Positions 7,519 through 17,178 of a stretch of 64,000 bases of DNA are shown in pieces. The DNA is from Actinomycetales bacterium (GTDB lineage Bacteria; Actinomycetota; Actinomycetes; Mycobacteriales; Micromonosporaceae): the NCBI GenBank assembly GCA_002919305.1, contig PKFB01000064.1, forward strand, positions 1 through 64,000. The letters are read 5' to 3'. A model generated the notes under the pieces. That model was not told the origin of the DNA and ran no database searches. It worked only from the letters and a program-made list of their open reading frames with translations. Position numbers and translations under genes: made by a program. The first letter of the stretch is position 1. Every line of letters begins with the position of its first letter.

Positions 7519-9945
7519 ATGCACGCCCTATTCGACATTCCTCCAGTCAGGCCCGATCGCGCGGCGGACGACACCGGTGCGAGCGCTTCGGCCGCGCCGC
7601 CACCCGCCCCTTTTGACCCTGAGTCGCTGCTGGAAGGGCTCAACGAGCCTCAGCGGGCCGCGGTTCTGCACGCTGGTTCCCCTCTGCTGGTGGTGGCCGG
7701 CGCCGGCTCCGGCAAAACCAGGGTGCTGACCAACCGGATCGCGTACCTGTTGGCTGCCCGTCACGTTCACCCCTCCCAGATCCTCGCGATCACCTTCACC
7801 AACAAGGCCGCCGGGGAGATGAAGGAGCGGGTCACGTCCCTGGTGGGGCGTCGGGCCCGGCTGATGTGGGTGTCGACCTTCCACTCGGCGTGTGTCCGGC
7901 TACTCCGCGCCGAAGCCACCAGGCTAGGTCTGAAAAGCACCTTTTCTATCTATGACGCCGACGACTCGCGCCGCCTGATCCAGATCGTGGCGCGGGAGCT
8001 CGACCTAGATCCCAAGCGATACCCGCCGCGTTCGCTGGCCACTCAGATCTCAAACCTGAAGAACGAGCTCGTCGATCACGAAACGTTCGCGGAGCGCGCC
8101 AGCGGCCCAGCCGAACGCGCTCTCGCCGAGGCGTACAGCCTCTATCAACAGCGCCTGTGGCAGGCGCACGCGTTGGACTTCGACGACTTGATCATGACAA
8201 CCGTGCACATGCTGCAGGCGTTCCCCGACATCGCCGACCGCTACCGGCGGCGGTTTCGGCACATCCTGGTAGACGAGTACCAGGACACGAACCATGCGCA
8301 GTATGTACTGATCCGGGAACTGGTCGGCTCTGGGGTGGATGACCTGCCCCCCGCTGAGCTGTGTGTCGTTGGCGACGCCGACCAGGCCATCTACGCCTTC
8401 CGAGGCGCCACCATCCGCAACATTCTGGAGTTCGAACGCGACTTCCCTGACGCCCGCACCATCCTGCTGGAGCAGAACTACCGCTCCACCCAGACCATCC
8501 TCAACGCCGCCAACGCCGTCATCACCCGCAACACCCAGCGCAAGGCCAAGCGGTTGTGGAGCGACGCCGGGGACGGGGAGCCGATCGTCGGGTACGTCGC
8601 TGACACCGAACACGATGAGGCGGCCTGGGTGGCCGCGGAGATCGACCGGCTCGCTGACACCCACGGGGTACGCCCGGGCGATATCGCGGTGTTCTACCGC
8701 ACCAACGCCCAGTCCCGGGTCTTCGAGGATGTCTTCATCCGGGTTGGGTTGCCCTACCGGGTGGTCGGTGGGGTGCGGTTCTATGAGCGCCGTGAGGTCC
8801 GTGACGCCCTGGCGTACCTGCGGGCCATCGACAACCCCGACGATACGGTGAGCATCCGCCGGATCCTCAATACCCCGCGGCGGGGGATCGGGGAACGGGC
8901 GGTGGCGTGTGTGGAGGCGCTGGCGAGCCGGGAACGGATCTCCTTCGGTGCCGCCCTGCGTCGGGCCCGTGAGGCCCCTGGGATCTCCACTCGCGCCGCG
9001 AACGCGATCGCCGAGTTCATCAGGCTGCTCGACGAGTTGGCGGAGCTGGCCCGGACCGAACCCCCGGAGGCGGTCCTGGAGGCGGTCCTGGAACGCACCG
9101 GGTACCTGGCTGAGCTTGAAGCCAGCGATGACCCGCAGGACGCGGGGCGGATCGAAAACCTCCAGGAGCTGGTCAGCGTGGCTCGGGAGTACACCGAGCG
9201 CGTGACCGCGGCCCAGCTGGCCGCTCCCGGACGGTCGGGTGAGGAGGAGGACACCGAGGCCGCGGCGACCGCGCCGGAGGACCCCACGCTGGCTGGATTC
9301 CTGGAGCAGGTGGCCTTGGTGGCGGATGCCGACGAGGTCCCCGACGACGATCCCGATCACGCCGGAGTGGTCACCCTGATGACCCTGCACACCGCCAAGG
9401 GGCTGGAGTTTCCGGTGGTGTTCCTGACCGGGATGGAGGAGGGGGTCTTCCCACACCTGCGTTCGCTGGGGGACCAGCGCGAGCTGGAGGAGGAGCGGCG
9501 GCTGGCCTACGTGGGCATCACGCGTGCCCGGCAGCGGCTCTATGTGTCCCGAGCTGTTACCCGCTCGGCGTGGGGGCAGCCTCAGTACAACCAGCCTTCA
9601 CGGTTCCTGGAGGAGCTGCCTGCGGAGCTGGTGCGCTGGGAACGTACCGAGGCTGAGTACACCAGTTGGTCGGGGACCGGCGGCGGAGTCGGTGGCCGAG
9701 CCAGGGCGCTGGACAGTGAGTCGACGAGCCGGTTCGGGTCGCGCGCCGCCTCGCCGCGTGCCGGAGCGGCGGCTGACCGGGCTGTGCCGACGCTGTCGGT
9801 TGGGGACCGGGTCAACCATGACCGGTGGGGACTGGGCCGGGTGGTGGCGGTGCAAGGGCAAGGCGCCCGTGCCCAAGCCCAGATCGACTTTGGCGACCAG
9901 GTGATGTGGCTGGTGTTGCGGCACGCGCCGATCGAGAAGCTGTAA
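7519..9945 (+). CDS. pcrA: ATP-dependent DNA helicase PcrA/UvrD (SF1A)
   Basis: 808 aa 3'-5' DNA helicase for repair and replication-conflict resolution. Motifs in order: Q-motif LNEPQRAAVLH (about 41-51), Walker A AGAGSGKT (60-67), motif Ib WVSTFHS, Walker B ILVDEYQDTN (about 249-258), motif III VVGDADQAIYAFRGA, motif IV LEQNYRST, motif V VTLMTLHTAKGLEFPVVFL and motif VI EEERRLAYVGITRARQRLYV. The C-terminal GDRVNHDRWGLGRVVAVQG...VDFG-type segment is the Tudor-like domain that binds RNA polymerase in PcrA. Length is typical for actinobacterial PcrA with its disordered N-terminal 35 residues. The last five codons are duplicated just downstream. Confidence 0.96.
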   Translation: MHALFDIPPVRPDRAADDTGASASAAPPPAPFDPESLLEGLNEPQRAAVLHAGSPLLVVAGAGSGKTRVLTNRIAYLLAARHVHPSQILAITFTNKAAGEMKERVTSLVGRRARLMWVSTFHSACVRLLRAEATRLGLKSTFSIYDADDSRRLIQIVARELDLDPKRYPPRSLATQISNLKNELVDHETFAERASGPAERALAEAYSLYQQRLWQAHALDFDDLIMTTVHMLQAFPDIADRYRRRFRHILVDEYQDTNHAQYVLIRELVGSGVDDLPPAELCVVGDADQAIYAFRGATIRNILEFERDFPDARTILLEQNYRSTQTILNAANAVITRNTQRKAKRLWSDAGDGEPIVGYVADTEHDEAAWVAAEIDRLADTHGVRPGDIAVFYRTNAQSRVFEDVFIRVGLPYRVVGGVRFYERREVRDALAYLRAIDNPDDTVSIRRILNTPRRGIGERAVACVEALASRERISFGAALRRAREAPGISTRAANAIAEFIRLLDELAELARTEPPEAVLEAVLERTGYLAELEASDDPQDAGRIENLQELVSVAREYTERVTAAQLAAPGRSGEEEDTEAAATAPEDPTLAGFLEQVALVADADEVPDDDPDHAGVVTLMTLHTAKGLEFPVVFLTGMEEGVFPHLRSLGDQRELEEERRLAYVGITRARQRLYVSRAVTRSAWGQPQYNQPSRFLEELPAELVRWERTEAEYTSWSGTGGGVGGRARALDSESTSRFGSRAASPRAGAAADRAVPTLSVGDRVNHDRWGLGRVVAVQGQGARAQAQIDFGDQVMWLVLRHAPIEKL

Positions 9946-9960
9946 ATCGAGAAGCTTTAA
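9931..9960 (+). repeat. 15-bp tandem duplication over the pcrA stop codon
   Basis: ATCGAGAAGCTGTAA (9931-9945) is followed immediately by ATCGAGAAGCTTTAA (9946-9960), one mismatch. Each copy reads Ile-Glu-Lys-Leu-stop, so the second is an untranslated echo of the gene end. Confidence 0.95.
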
Positions 9961-10160
9961 GACGCGTGGGACCTGCGGGCGCGTAAGGAGCCCTGGGGAA
10001 AGCCCAGCCCAATTTGTCTCATTGCGGCCCACGCGCGGGGCGTGAGGAGGGGACACGCGCCGGTCGGCGCCTGGACGGTTGTTCCGGGGTACGCCGGCGC
10101 GCAGCCGTTCCAAGGCACGGGCGCTCGACGGACCGCGGTGGCTTCGCCTGGGCAGAGGGA

Positions 10161-10931
10161 TCAGATGTAGGGGGAGTCGGTGTGGTTGACGACGTCGACA
10201 CCGCGCTCCAACAGGTAGGGGACGGGGTCGATGCGCTCGCCGTTGATCCTGACCTCGAAGTGCAGGTGCGGACCGGTTGAAAAGCCCGTGGATCCCATCT
10301 CGGAGATCTGTTGACCGACCGTGACCCAGTCACCGACCTCGACCAGGATCTCGCTGTTGTGACCGTAGTAGGTCACGACGCCGTTGCCGTGGTCGATCTT
10401 GACCAGGTAGCCGTAGCCGTCGGCCCAACCGGCGTAGATCACCCTGCCGTCGTTAGCGGCGTAGATAGGGGTTCCGGTAGGACCTGCGAGGTCAATACCG
10501 CCGTGGAGCCGGCCCCAGCGTTGACCGAACTCAGAAGTGAAGGTGTAGTCCTTCACGGGGAGCACCCAGATGTCGGGGACCTGCTGTTCGGCACCCACCG
10601 GAAGCTCCTGGGTGCGGCCGGAGCGGGTAGAGCGATCGGCCAGTTCAGCGCGGTCTTCCGACATCCCACCGGCCTGGCCAGGTACCGGCGTGTACTCAGG
10701 AGTCAGCGCGGCCAGTTCAGAGGTATCGGGTGAAGAGGCGCTGTCCGGCAACGCGGAGCTAGCGCCCAGGGCCACGATTCCAGCGCCCACAACGGCACTG
10801 GTCACAACCGCGGCATACCGGCTGCGGGGTGGGCTAGGAGCACGGTGAACGCCGAGATAACACCCACGTCTGTTACGCCCATTGCGGGGATGCACGCACA
10901 GCCTCCGTTGTCGGCCAACAGGGTCGGGCAT
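10161..10931 (-). CDS. M23 (LytM-type) peptidase, secreted or membrane-anchored
   Basis: About 256 aa. The catalytic domain occupies the C-terminal half: FTSEFGQRWGRLHGGIDLAGP holds the first zinc ligands (H and D of HxxxD), and GPHLHFEVRINGERIDP holds the HxH motif, so all zinc and catalytic residues are present. An N-terminal hydrophobic segment (YAAVVTSAVVGAGIVALGASSAL) follows a basic stretch and acts as signal or anchor, and a polar linker joins the two. The enzyme should cleave peptidoglycan cross-links at the cell surface. ATG at 10931 has GGGAG upstream; TTG at 10934 abuts it. It is convergent with pcrA. Confidence 0.9.
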   Translation of the reverse strand: MPDPVGRQRRLCVHPRNGRNRRGCYLGVHRAPSPPRSRYAAVVTSAVVGAGIVALGASSALPDSASSPDTSELAALTPEYTPVPGQAGGMSEDRAELADRSTRSGRTQELPVGAEQQVPDIWVLPVKDYTFTSEFGQRWGRLHGGIDLAGPTGTPIYAANDGRVIYAGWADGYGYLVKIDHGNGVVTYYGHNSEILVEVGDWVTVGQQISEMGSTGFSTGPHLHFEVRINGERIDPVPYLLERGVDVVNHTDSPYI

Positions 10932-10934
10932 CAA

Positions 10935-11514
10935 CTCCCTGCCGCCTGCGGGGGGCGCATGGGGCGAGGAGTCTGTGCCCTCGCGGGTGTTATGGCCATC
11001 CCCCTGTGGGTCTGGGGGCGGACCGTCACACCGCGACTGGCGGACACCGTAGCCAATCCGTTATCGACTCCTCAACCCGCCCCGCCAGTTAATTCCGTTA
11101 TATGGTCGATTGTCTGGATTGTTTTGTTAAGGTTTGACCATAAAAATCCATGTTACTCTTCAGAGAGGCACCCGTTACCCACAGCGACATCTTCCGGTTT
11201 TGTCGTCCCCCGTTCAGATGGAGTGTGCCTGTCTATTCGACGAGCGTCCGGCGCCGGTCGGCGGATGAGGCGGGATGGGAACGGACGGTCCGCGTCGTGG
11301 ACGGGCGGTGCCGGCGGTGGTGGGAAGCGGCGGGCTGGGCCGAGCTGGGCCGTGGTAGAGCCCGAACCCGGCAAGGGGCCGCGGTTGAAGAACGGGCGTT
11401 CTGGACTGGCTTTGATGCTGGTCTTGAGAGAGGAGTTCAGCGCCGATATGCAGGCGGCCTACCATGGCTGCTACCGGGCAGTAGGTCCGGCGGGCGAGCT
11501 CCTGGAGGGCGACG
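10935..11514. other. 580-bp intergenic region with an AT-rich island
   Basis: No supportable gene is present. The stretch 11085-11165 is strikingly AT-rich for this genome (TTGTTTTGTTAAGG, CATAAAAATCC) and lies between the divergent M23 peptidase and B12-binding genes, so it probably holds their promoters. On the minus strand about 150 nt of leader would precede the peptidase. I looked for a c-di-AMP (ydaO) riboswitch there and found no convincing match. Confidence 0.4.
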
Positions 11515-11925
11515 ATGAGCTCACGCATTCGAGTGGTGGTGGCCAAGCCTGGGCTAGACGGTCACGACCGTGGCGCGAAGGTGGTGGCCCGAGCGCTCCG
11601 AGACGCCGGTATGGAGGTCATCTACACCGGGCTGCACCAGACGCCGGAACAGATCGTGGAGACCGCCATTCAGGAGGACGCCGACGCGATCGGCCTGTCC
11701 GTGCTCTCCGGCGCTCATATGACGTTGTTCCGGCGTGTCATAGAACTGCTGAAAGAGCGGGAAGCCGACGACATTGTGGTGTTCGGCGGCGGCATCATCC
11801 CCAATGACGACATTCCACAGCTGGAGGCGATGGGGGTCGCCAGGATCTTCACCCCCGGGACCTCCACGCAGTCCATCGTGGAATGGGTGCGCGAGCACAT
11901 TGGCTCTCGCGTGGCGTCGCGGTAA
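11515..11925 (+). CDS. Stand-alone cobalamin-binding domain protein (methylmalonyl-CoA mutase C-terminal type)
   Basis: 136 aa, essentially only a B12-binding Rossmann domain. DGHDRG near residues 15-20 is the DxHxxG motif whose His coordinates cobalt in base-off binding. [10 protein letters not shown] and [12 protein letters not shown] are the SxL and GG elements that hold the nucleotide tail. It matches the small-subunit/C-terminal domain of methylmalonyl-CoA or isobutyryl-CoA mutases (Mcm, IcmB, HcmB). No catalytic TIM-barrel subunit is nearby, so it would have to pair with a partner encoded elsewhere or act as a B12 sensor. GGAGGG precedes ATG. Confidence 0.9.
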   Translation: MSSRIRVVVAKPGLDGHDRGAKVVARALRDAGMEVIYTGLHQTPEQIVETAIQEDADAIGLSVLSGAHMTLFRRVIELLKEREADDIVVFGGGIIPNDDIPQLEAMGVARIFTPGTSTQSIVEWVREHIGSRVASR

Positions 11926-12009
11926 TCCAGCGTGATAATCCAGGACTCCTGGTCATTCAGGAATCCAGGGTTAAGCGGGCCCGTCAATAGAGCGAGACCG
12001 CAATAAGGT

Positions 12010-12042
12010 GAGGCCGGGCGCACCCCTCACACGCCCGGCCTC
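12010..12042 (+). terminator. Terminator-like hairpin after the B12-binding gene
   Basis: GAGGCCGGGCG (12010-12020) pairs perfectly with CGCCCGGCCTC (12032-12042) around an 11-nt loop, 85 nt after the stop. No T-run follows. Confidence 0.6.
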
Positions 12043-12477
12043 TGCGCACGACACCCCGCCGCCACCCCTCGACCGACGGGGCGTCGGCCGTCGACGCCGA
12101 CACGGTGTGGGGATATCTCACCCGTCTGGGCGGTTCCTCACTTTTTGTCTCCCGTGTCGGCATGGGATTCAACGACCCCGTCGGCGGTTGGTAACGCCCC
12201 GTGTAAAAGTTCCGACGACCGCTTGTGTGCCCTTGGCGGGCGTACCTTTGGTGGTCTCAGGAAGGCGGCGAGTCTTGTTCTGAAAGGTAAATGTGACTCG
12301 TACCGCGCTTGGCCACCCGGCCCGCCGCATGGTAGGTCTGTGTCGATACGCTGCGGTGAAAATCCGCCGACCGGGCGGAACCGTTGGCGCCCACGCGTTG
12401 GTGTCCCTGGACAGACGACGCCGGCGGGGCCGGGCGAGTTTTCAACGGCGTCAAGTACGACGGAAACGGAACGCGCA
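12043..12477. other. Long leader/intergenic region of sucC
   Basis: 435 bp without a supported gene. The frame upstream of sucC is open but lacks homology and a ribosome-binding site. A short hairpin TCCGCC-GACCG-GGCGGA (12363-12379) next to GGTGAAAATCC recalls part of an FMN riboswitch, but the second half and flanking helices are missing. A sucCD promoter is expected somewhere here. Confidence 0.35.
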
Positions 12478-13656
12478 GTGGACCTGTACGAGTACCAGGG
12501 GCGCGAGCTGTTCGCCCGGCACGGTGTGCCGGTGCTCGGCGGCGGCGTCGCCACCACGTCCCAAGAGGCCCGGGCGCTCGCCGAGCAGCTCGGGGGCCGA
12601 GTGGTTGTCAAGGCCCAGGTGAAGACCGGGGGCCGGGGCAAGGCCGGCGGGGTGAAACTCGCCGACGACGTCGACGAGGCCGAGAAGCACGCTCGCGCCA
12701 TCCTCGGCATGGATATCAAAGGCCACACGGTCAAGAAGGTCATGCTGACCACCACGGCCGACATCGCCGAGGAGTATTACTTCTCCTTCCTGCTTGACCG
12801 TGCTAACCGCACCTTCCTCGCGATCGCCAGCACCGAGGGAGGTATGGATATCGAAGAGGTCGCCGCTACCACTCCGGAGAAGGTCGTTCGAGTCCCGATC
12901 GACGCCACGACTGGTGTGGACCACGCCAAGGCGCGCCAGATCGTGGAGCAGGCCGGCTTCCCGGCTGATGTCGCCGATCAGGTCACCGATGTCGTGGTCA
13001 AGCTGTGGGAGACCTTCACCGCTGAGGACGCGACGCTGGTCGAGGTCAACCCACTGGTTAAGACCCCTGAGGGGGCCGTGCTGGCGCTGGACGCGAAGGT
13101 CACCCTCGACGACAACGCCGATTTCCGGCACCCTGACCACGCCGAATTCGCCGACATCAGCGCGCAGGACCCGCTGGAGCGAGCGGCCAAGGAGCGCGAC
13201 CTCAACTACGTCAAGCTGGACGGTCAAGTCGGGATCATCGGTAACGGCGCTGGGCTGGTGATGTCCACATTGGACGTCGTCGCCTACGCCGGTGAGGAGT
13301 TCGGAGGGGTACGCCCCGCCAACTTCCTCGACATTGGTGGTGGCGCTTCGGCCACGGTTATGGCCAACGGGTTGGAGATCGTGCTGTCAGACCCGGCGGT
13401 TCGGAGCGTCTTCGTCAATGTCTTCGGCGGGATCACGGCCTGCGACGAGGTCGCCAAGGGCATTGTGCAGGCGCTGCGGCTGCTCGAAGAGCGTGGTGAG
13501 CAGGTCACCAAGCCGCTGGTGGTCCGGCTCGATGGCAACAACGCCGCCGAAGGGCGCCGCATCCTCGACGAGGCGGCCCACCCGCTGGTGGAGCGTGTGG
13601 ACACAATGGACGGTGCGGCCCGCCGCGCCGCCGAACTGGCTGCCCGGGGGGTGTGA
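12478..13656 (+). CDS. sucC: Succinyl-CoA ligase (ADP/GDP-forming) beta subunit
   Basis: 392 aa from a GTG start ([19 protein letters not shown], the canonical SucC beginning), which is chosen over 111 extra in-frame residues upstream that have no homology. An N-terminal ATP-grasp domain ([18 protein letters not shown]) binds nucleotide; the C-terminal flavodoxin-like domain contains LDIGGGA and [19 protein letters not shown]. With SucD it converts succinyl-CoA to succinate with substrate-level phosphorylation in the TCA cycle. It is separated from sucD by 1 nt. The ribosome-binding site is weak (GGAAACGGA). Confidence 0.96.
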   Translation: MDLYEYQGRELFARHGVPVLGGGVATTSQEARALAEQLGGRVVVKAQVKTGGRGKAGGVKLADDVDEAEKHARAILGMDIKGHTVKKVMLTTTADIAEEYYFSFLLDRANRTFLAIASTEGGMDIEEVAATTPEKVVRVPIDATTGVDHAKARQIVEQAGFPADVADQVTDVVVKLWETFTAEDATLVEVNPLVKTPEGAVLALDAKVTLDDNADFRHPDHAEFADISAQDPLERAAKERDLNYVKLDGQVGIIGNGAGLVMSTLDVVAYAGEEFGGVRPANFLDIGGGASATVMANGLEIVLSDPAVRSVFVNVFGGITACDEVAKGIVQALRLLEERGEQVTKPLVVRLDGNNAAEGRRILDEAAHPLVERVDTMDGAARRAAELAARGV

Positions 13657-13657
13657 G

Positions 13658-14545
13658 ATGGCGATTTTTCTGAACGAGAACAGCAAGGTCATCGTGCAGG
13701 GGATGACCGGCTCTGAGGGCAGCAAGCACACCCGCCGGATGCTCGCCGCTGGGACCCGGATCGTCGGCGGCACGAACCCGCGCAAGGCCGGTCAGCAGGT
13801 CGATTTCGACGGCACCAAGGTGCCGGTCTTCGCGACCGTCGCCGAGGCGATGGCCGAGACCGGAGCCGACACCACGGTGGTGTTCGTGCCTCCCCGCTTC
13901 GCCAAGGACGCCGTGATTGAGGCGATCGACGCCGAAATCGGCCTGGCGGTGGTGATCACCGAGGGCATCCCGGTGCACGACACCGTCTCGTTCTGGGCCC
14001 ACGCCACCGCTAAGGGCAACCGGACCCGGATCGTGGGTCCCAACTGCCCTGGGGTGGCCAGCCCTGGCAAGTCCAACGCCGGCATCATCCCGGCCGACAT
14101 CACGGGGCCCGGACCGATCGGCTTGGTCTCCAAGTCCGGGACCTTGACCTACCAGCTGATGTACGAGCTGCGAGACATCGGCTTCTCCACGGCGGTGGGG
14201 ATCGGTGGCGATCCGGTGATCGGCACCACCCACATCGACTGCCTGGCGGCGTTCCAGGAGGACCCCGAGACCAAGGCGATCGTGATGATCGGCGAGATCG
14301 GTGGTGACGCCGAGGAGCGGGCCGCGGAGTTTATCCGCGACCACGTCACCAAGCCAGTGGTGGCCTACATCGCCGGCTTCACCGCGCCGGTCGGCAAGAC
14401 CATGGGACACGCCGGCGCCATCATCTCCGGTTCCTCTGGTACCGCCGAGGCCAAGAAGCAGGCCTTGGAGGCGGTGGGGGTACGCGTCGGCAAGACCCCG
14501 AGCGAGACAGCGCGGCTGATGCGTGAGGTGATCTCCTCGCTCTGA
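13658..14545 (+). CDS. sucD: Succinyl-CoA ligase alpha subunit
   Basis: 295 aa, canonical length. The N-terminal CoA-binding Rossmann domain starts [15 protein letters not shown]. The IVGPNCPGV...PGKSNAGI stretch and the GHAGAI loop carry the phosphorylated histidine (His251). The start ATG lies directly after the sucC stop (TGAGATG), so the two subunits are translationally coupled. A clear intrinsic terminator follows, closing the sucCD operon. Confidence 0.97.
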   Translation: MAIFLNENSKVIVQGMTGSEGSKHTRRMLAAGTRIVGGTNPRKAGQQVDFDGTKVPVFATVAEAMAETGADTTVVFVPPRFAKDAVIEAIDAEIGLAVVITEGIPVHDTVSFWAHATAKGNRTRIVGPNCPGVASPGKSNAGIIPADITGPGPIGLVSKSGTLTYQLMYELRDIGFSTAVGIGGDPVIGTTHIDCLAAFQEDPETKAIVMIGEIGGDAEERAAEFIRDHVTKPVVAYIAGFTAPVGKTMGHAGAIISGSSGTAEAKKQALEAVGVRVGKTPSETARLMREVISSL

Positions 14546-14649
14546 GGCGCGAGCCTCGCACGCCGGGTGCCTCGCTGGGCGAGGCCGGTACAAGGCGAAC
14601 AGGTTCGCGGGAAGCTCAGCGTTTCCGCGTGAGCCTCATCGACCAGGCG

Positions 14650-14689
14650 GAGTGCTCCCGAGCTCCTCGGCTCGGGAGCACTCTGTTTT
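14650..14689 (+). terminator. Intrinsic terminator of sucCD
   Basis: GAGTGCTCCCGAG (14650-14662) and CTCGGGAGCACTC (14671-14683) form a perfect 13-bp stem with an 8-nt loop, followed by TGTTTT. It is the best rho-independent terminator in the window. Confidence 0.9.
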
Positions 14690-14827
14690 AGACGGACACC
14701 CCACAACCGGAATGACGGGATCCCGCGTGTCATGTCCGGGTGTCCGGTACGTCGCTGGGACAGTGACGGCTATGGCCCCGTATATCGCCGATCCGGCGAC
14801 CGAGACCGTACGGTGTCACCAGCGGTG

Positions 14828-16117
14828 ATGAAGACCGATGGGACACCTGATGAGACGCAACCGGACAACACGCCGCCCGACCCCTCTCAGTCGGCGGCCC
14901 GATGTGCCCCCGGAACGGTTACGCCCAACCTCGGCCCGTCAACGCCCGAGGCCGGGGACCCCATGGTGACCGTTGACTCCCCGGACACCTCCCGGGGATC
15001 GGTGTTCGTGGCCGCCGCCGCAACCGCCGGCTGGGCGGCCGTGGTCTCCTTCGCGCCCGTGCTGGCGTCCGTCCTGCTCCTGTGGCAGTTCTCCGGTACC
15101 GACACGTCGGCGGGGAACGCGGTCCGGTTCTCGCTGACCACCTGGTTGCTCGCCCACGGCATCCCCGTCGGGACCGCGCAGGGCACCATCAGCCTGGCGC
15201 CTCTGACCCTGACCGTCCTGATCGTGTGGCGGTTGGTGCGGGCGGGCGCGCATACGGCGCGCGCGGTCGGCCGCGTACCCCATGTCCTTCCCATGACGGT
15301 CGGCGCCGTCATGGTCTGCTACGCGGCGGTAGCCTGCGTTGCGGCACTGGTGGCTGGTACGTCGTACTGGCAGATCTCCCCGCTGCGGGCCTTTCTCACC
15401 GCTGGCCTGCTGGCCGGTCTGGCCAGCCTGCCCGGCGCCCTGACCGAACACGGTGACGACCGGCGACTGTGGCGTCGACTCCCGCCGGCGGTACGCACCG
15501 GGCTGTGGACCGGGGTGTACGCGGGAGTCCTCGTGGTGGCCGCCGGCGCGGTCCTGGCCGCGGTCGCCACCGTGAGCCGGTACTCCCAGGTCATCGAGAT
15601 TTACCGCGCCTACGACGCCGGGGCGGTCGGCATCATCGGGCTAACCATGATCTGCCTGATGTACGCGCCCACCATGGCGATCTGGGGAGCCAGTTATCTC
15701 ACCGGACCGGGTTTCGCCTTCGGAGTTGGTACGCGTATCGATGTTTTTGACGTGGTGGTGGGGCCGTTGCCGGCGGTGCCGAGCCTGGGGGCCCTACCGG
15801 CGGGGCCGGTGGCGGCCGCGGTGGGATTGCTCGTCGGATTCCCTCTGGTGGCCGGCATGGTGGCGGGGGTGCTCACCGCCCGGTGGAACCCGGATCTGCC
15901 TTCCGGGGTGCTGCTGGGGGGAGGCTTGTTGAGCCTGCCGACCGCCGGGGTACTGCTCGCCGCCGTCGCGTTCCTGGCCCGTGGGGCGTTGGGGGATGGG
16001 CGCCTGTCGGAGATCGGACCTCACCCGCTGTGGATGGGGCTGGTGGGCGCCGGGCTCATTTCAGCGGGAGGGGTGATCGGGGCGCTCGCAACGCGCGGGC
16101 TCGCGCGGCGCGGCTAG
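14828..16117 (+). CDS. DUF6350/PerM-like cell-division membrane protein
   Basis: About 429 aa (460 if the ATG at 14732 is used). After a Pro/Asp-rich cytoplasmic N-terminus there are about 9-11 hydrophobic helices rich in Ala, Gly, Val and Leu. The position directly downstream of sucCD and upstream of purN is that of mycobacterial PerM (Rv0955), needed for cell division and persistence; sequence style and length agree. A TACGGT box at 14809-14814 suggests a promoter just before 14828, hence that start, but GTG 14825 and ATG 14732 are possible. The stop interlocks with the convergent DUF4190 gene in a shared CTAG. Confidence 0.75.
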   Translation: MKTDGTPDETQPDNTPPDPSQSAARCAPGTVTPNLGPSTPEAGDPMVTVDSPDTSRGSVFVAAAATAGWAAVVSFAPVLASVLLLWQFSGTDTSAGNAVRFSLTTWLLAHGIPVGTAQGTISLAPLTLTVLIVWRLVRAGAHTARAVGRVPHVLPMTVGAVMVCYAAVACVAALVAGTSYWQISPLRAFLTAGLLAGLASLPGALTEHGDDRRLWRRLPPAVRTGLWTGVYAGVLVVAAGAVLAAVATVSRYSQVIEIYRAYDAGAVGIIGLTMICLMYAPTMAIWGASYLTGPGFAFGVGTRIDVFDVVVGPLPAVPSLGALPAGPVAAAVGLLVGFPLVAGMVAGVLTARWNPDLPSGVLLGGGLLSLPTAGVLLAAVAFLARGALGDGRLSEIGPHPLWMGLVGAGLISAGGVIGALATRGLARRG

Positions 16118-16446
16118 TCGTCGTCCGGCTCCTCCCACCACGGCATCTGCTCCCAGTCCATGTGGAACCACCCCATCGCCCCGTAGACGGCCAGGACGAA
16201 GAGGGTGAGCAGCAGGGTGAACGCGCCCAGTGCGATGCCGGTGAACGCCGCCCAGCGATTGCGGGATCCCCGGGTAAGGCCGATGCCTCCGACCACGATC
16301 GCCGGGATCCCCAGCCAGAACCCACCCCATACGCAGCACAGCACCAGCGAGGCGACCCCCAAGCCGAGCGCGATCCAGCTGAGCGAGGAGCTGGCGCGCT
16401 CCGGGCCTGGGGTGAAGGCTCCGGAGGGCGGAGGCTGATACGCCAT
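16114..16446 (-). CDS. DUF4190-type small membrane protein
   Basis: 110 aa. A Pro-rich N-terminal tail (MAYQPPPSGAFTPGPERASS) is followed by two transmembrane helices with the typical pattern LSWIALGLGVASLVLCCVW-GGFWLGIPAIVVGGIGL and AAFTGIALGAFTLLLTLFVLAVY, ending in an acidic WEEPDDD tail. Such proteins are common in actinobacteria next to housekeeping genes; function is unknown. It is convergent with the PerM-like gene and divergent from purN, with 126 bp to purN. Confidence 0.8.
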   Translation of the reverse strand: MAYQPPPSGAFTPGPERASSSLSWIALGLGVASLVLCCVWGGFWLGIPAIVVGGIGLTRGSRNRWAAFTGIALGAFTLLLTLFVLAVYGAMGWFHMDWEQMPWWEEPDDD

Positions 16447-16533
16447 GCCGCCATTGTTCGCCCCGTGTCGCGGTGAGATCCCCGTTTCAGGAAAACCCGT
16501 CGGGTCGGCGTCGGCGGGCCAACCGGGTCACGC

Positions 16534-16539
16534 TAGGGT
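16534..16539 (+). promoter_or_regulatory. Likely -10 box of purNH (TAGGGT)
   Basis: TAGGGT (TAnnnT) 33 nt before the purN start would give a leader of about 27 nt containing the GAGGAGG ribosome-binding site. No clear -35. Confidence 0.4.
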
Positions 16540-16572
16540 GATGCCGCGCCACGGACTTGAGGAGGCCGCGCG

Positions 16573-17174
<602 letters not shown>

Positions 17175-17178
<4 letters not shown>

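Noticed and set aside
10935-11100. c-di-AMP (ydaO) riboswitch in the leader of the M23 peptidase
   Set aside because: Actinobacterial wall hydrolases often carry one, and a GGGGGA stretch is present, but the conserved helices and core segments could not be aligned.
12340-12390. FMN-riboswitch-like GGTGAAAATCC followed by GGCGG before sucC
   Set aside because: Only part of one strand matches; the closing helix and the whole second half of the riboswitch are missing, and sucCD is not a known FMN target.
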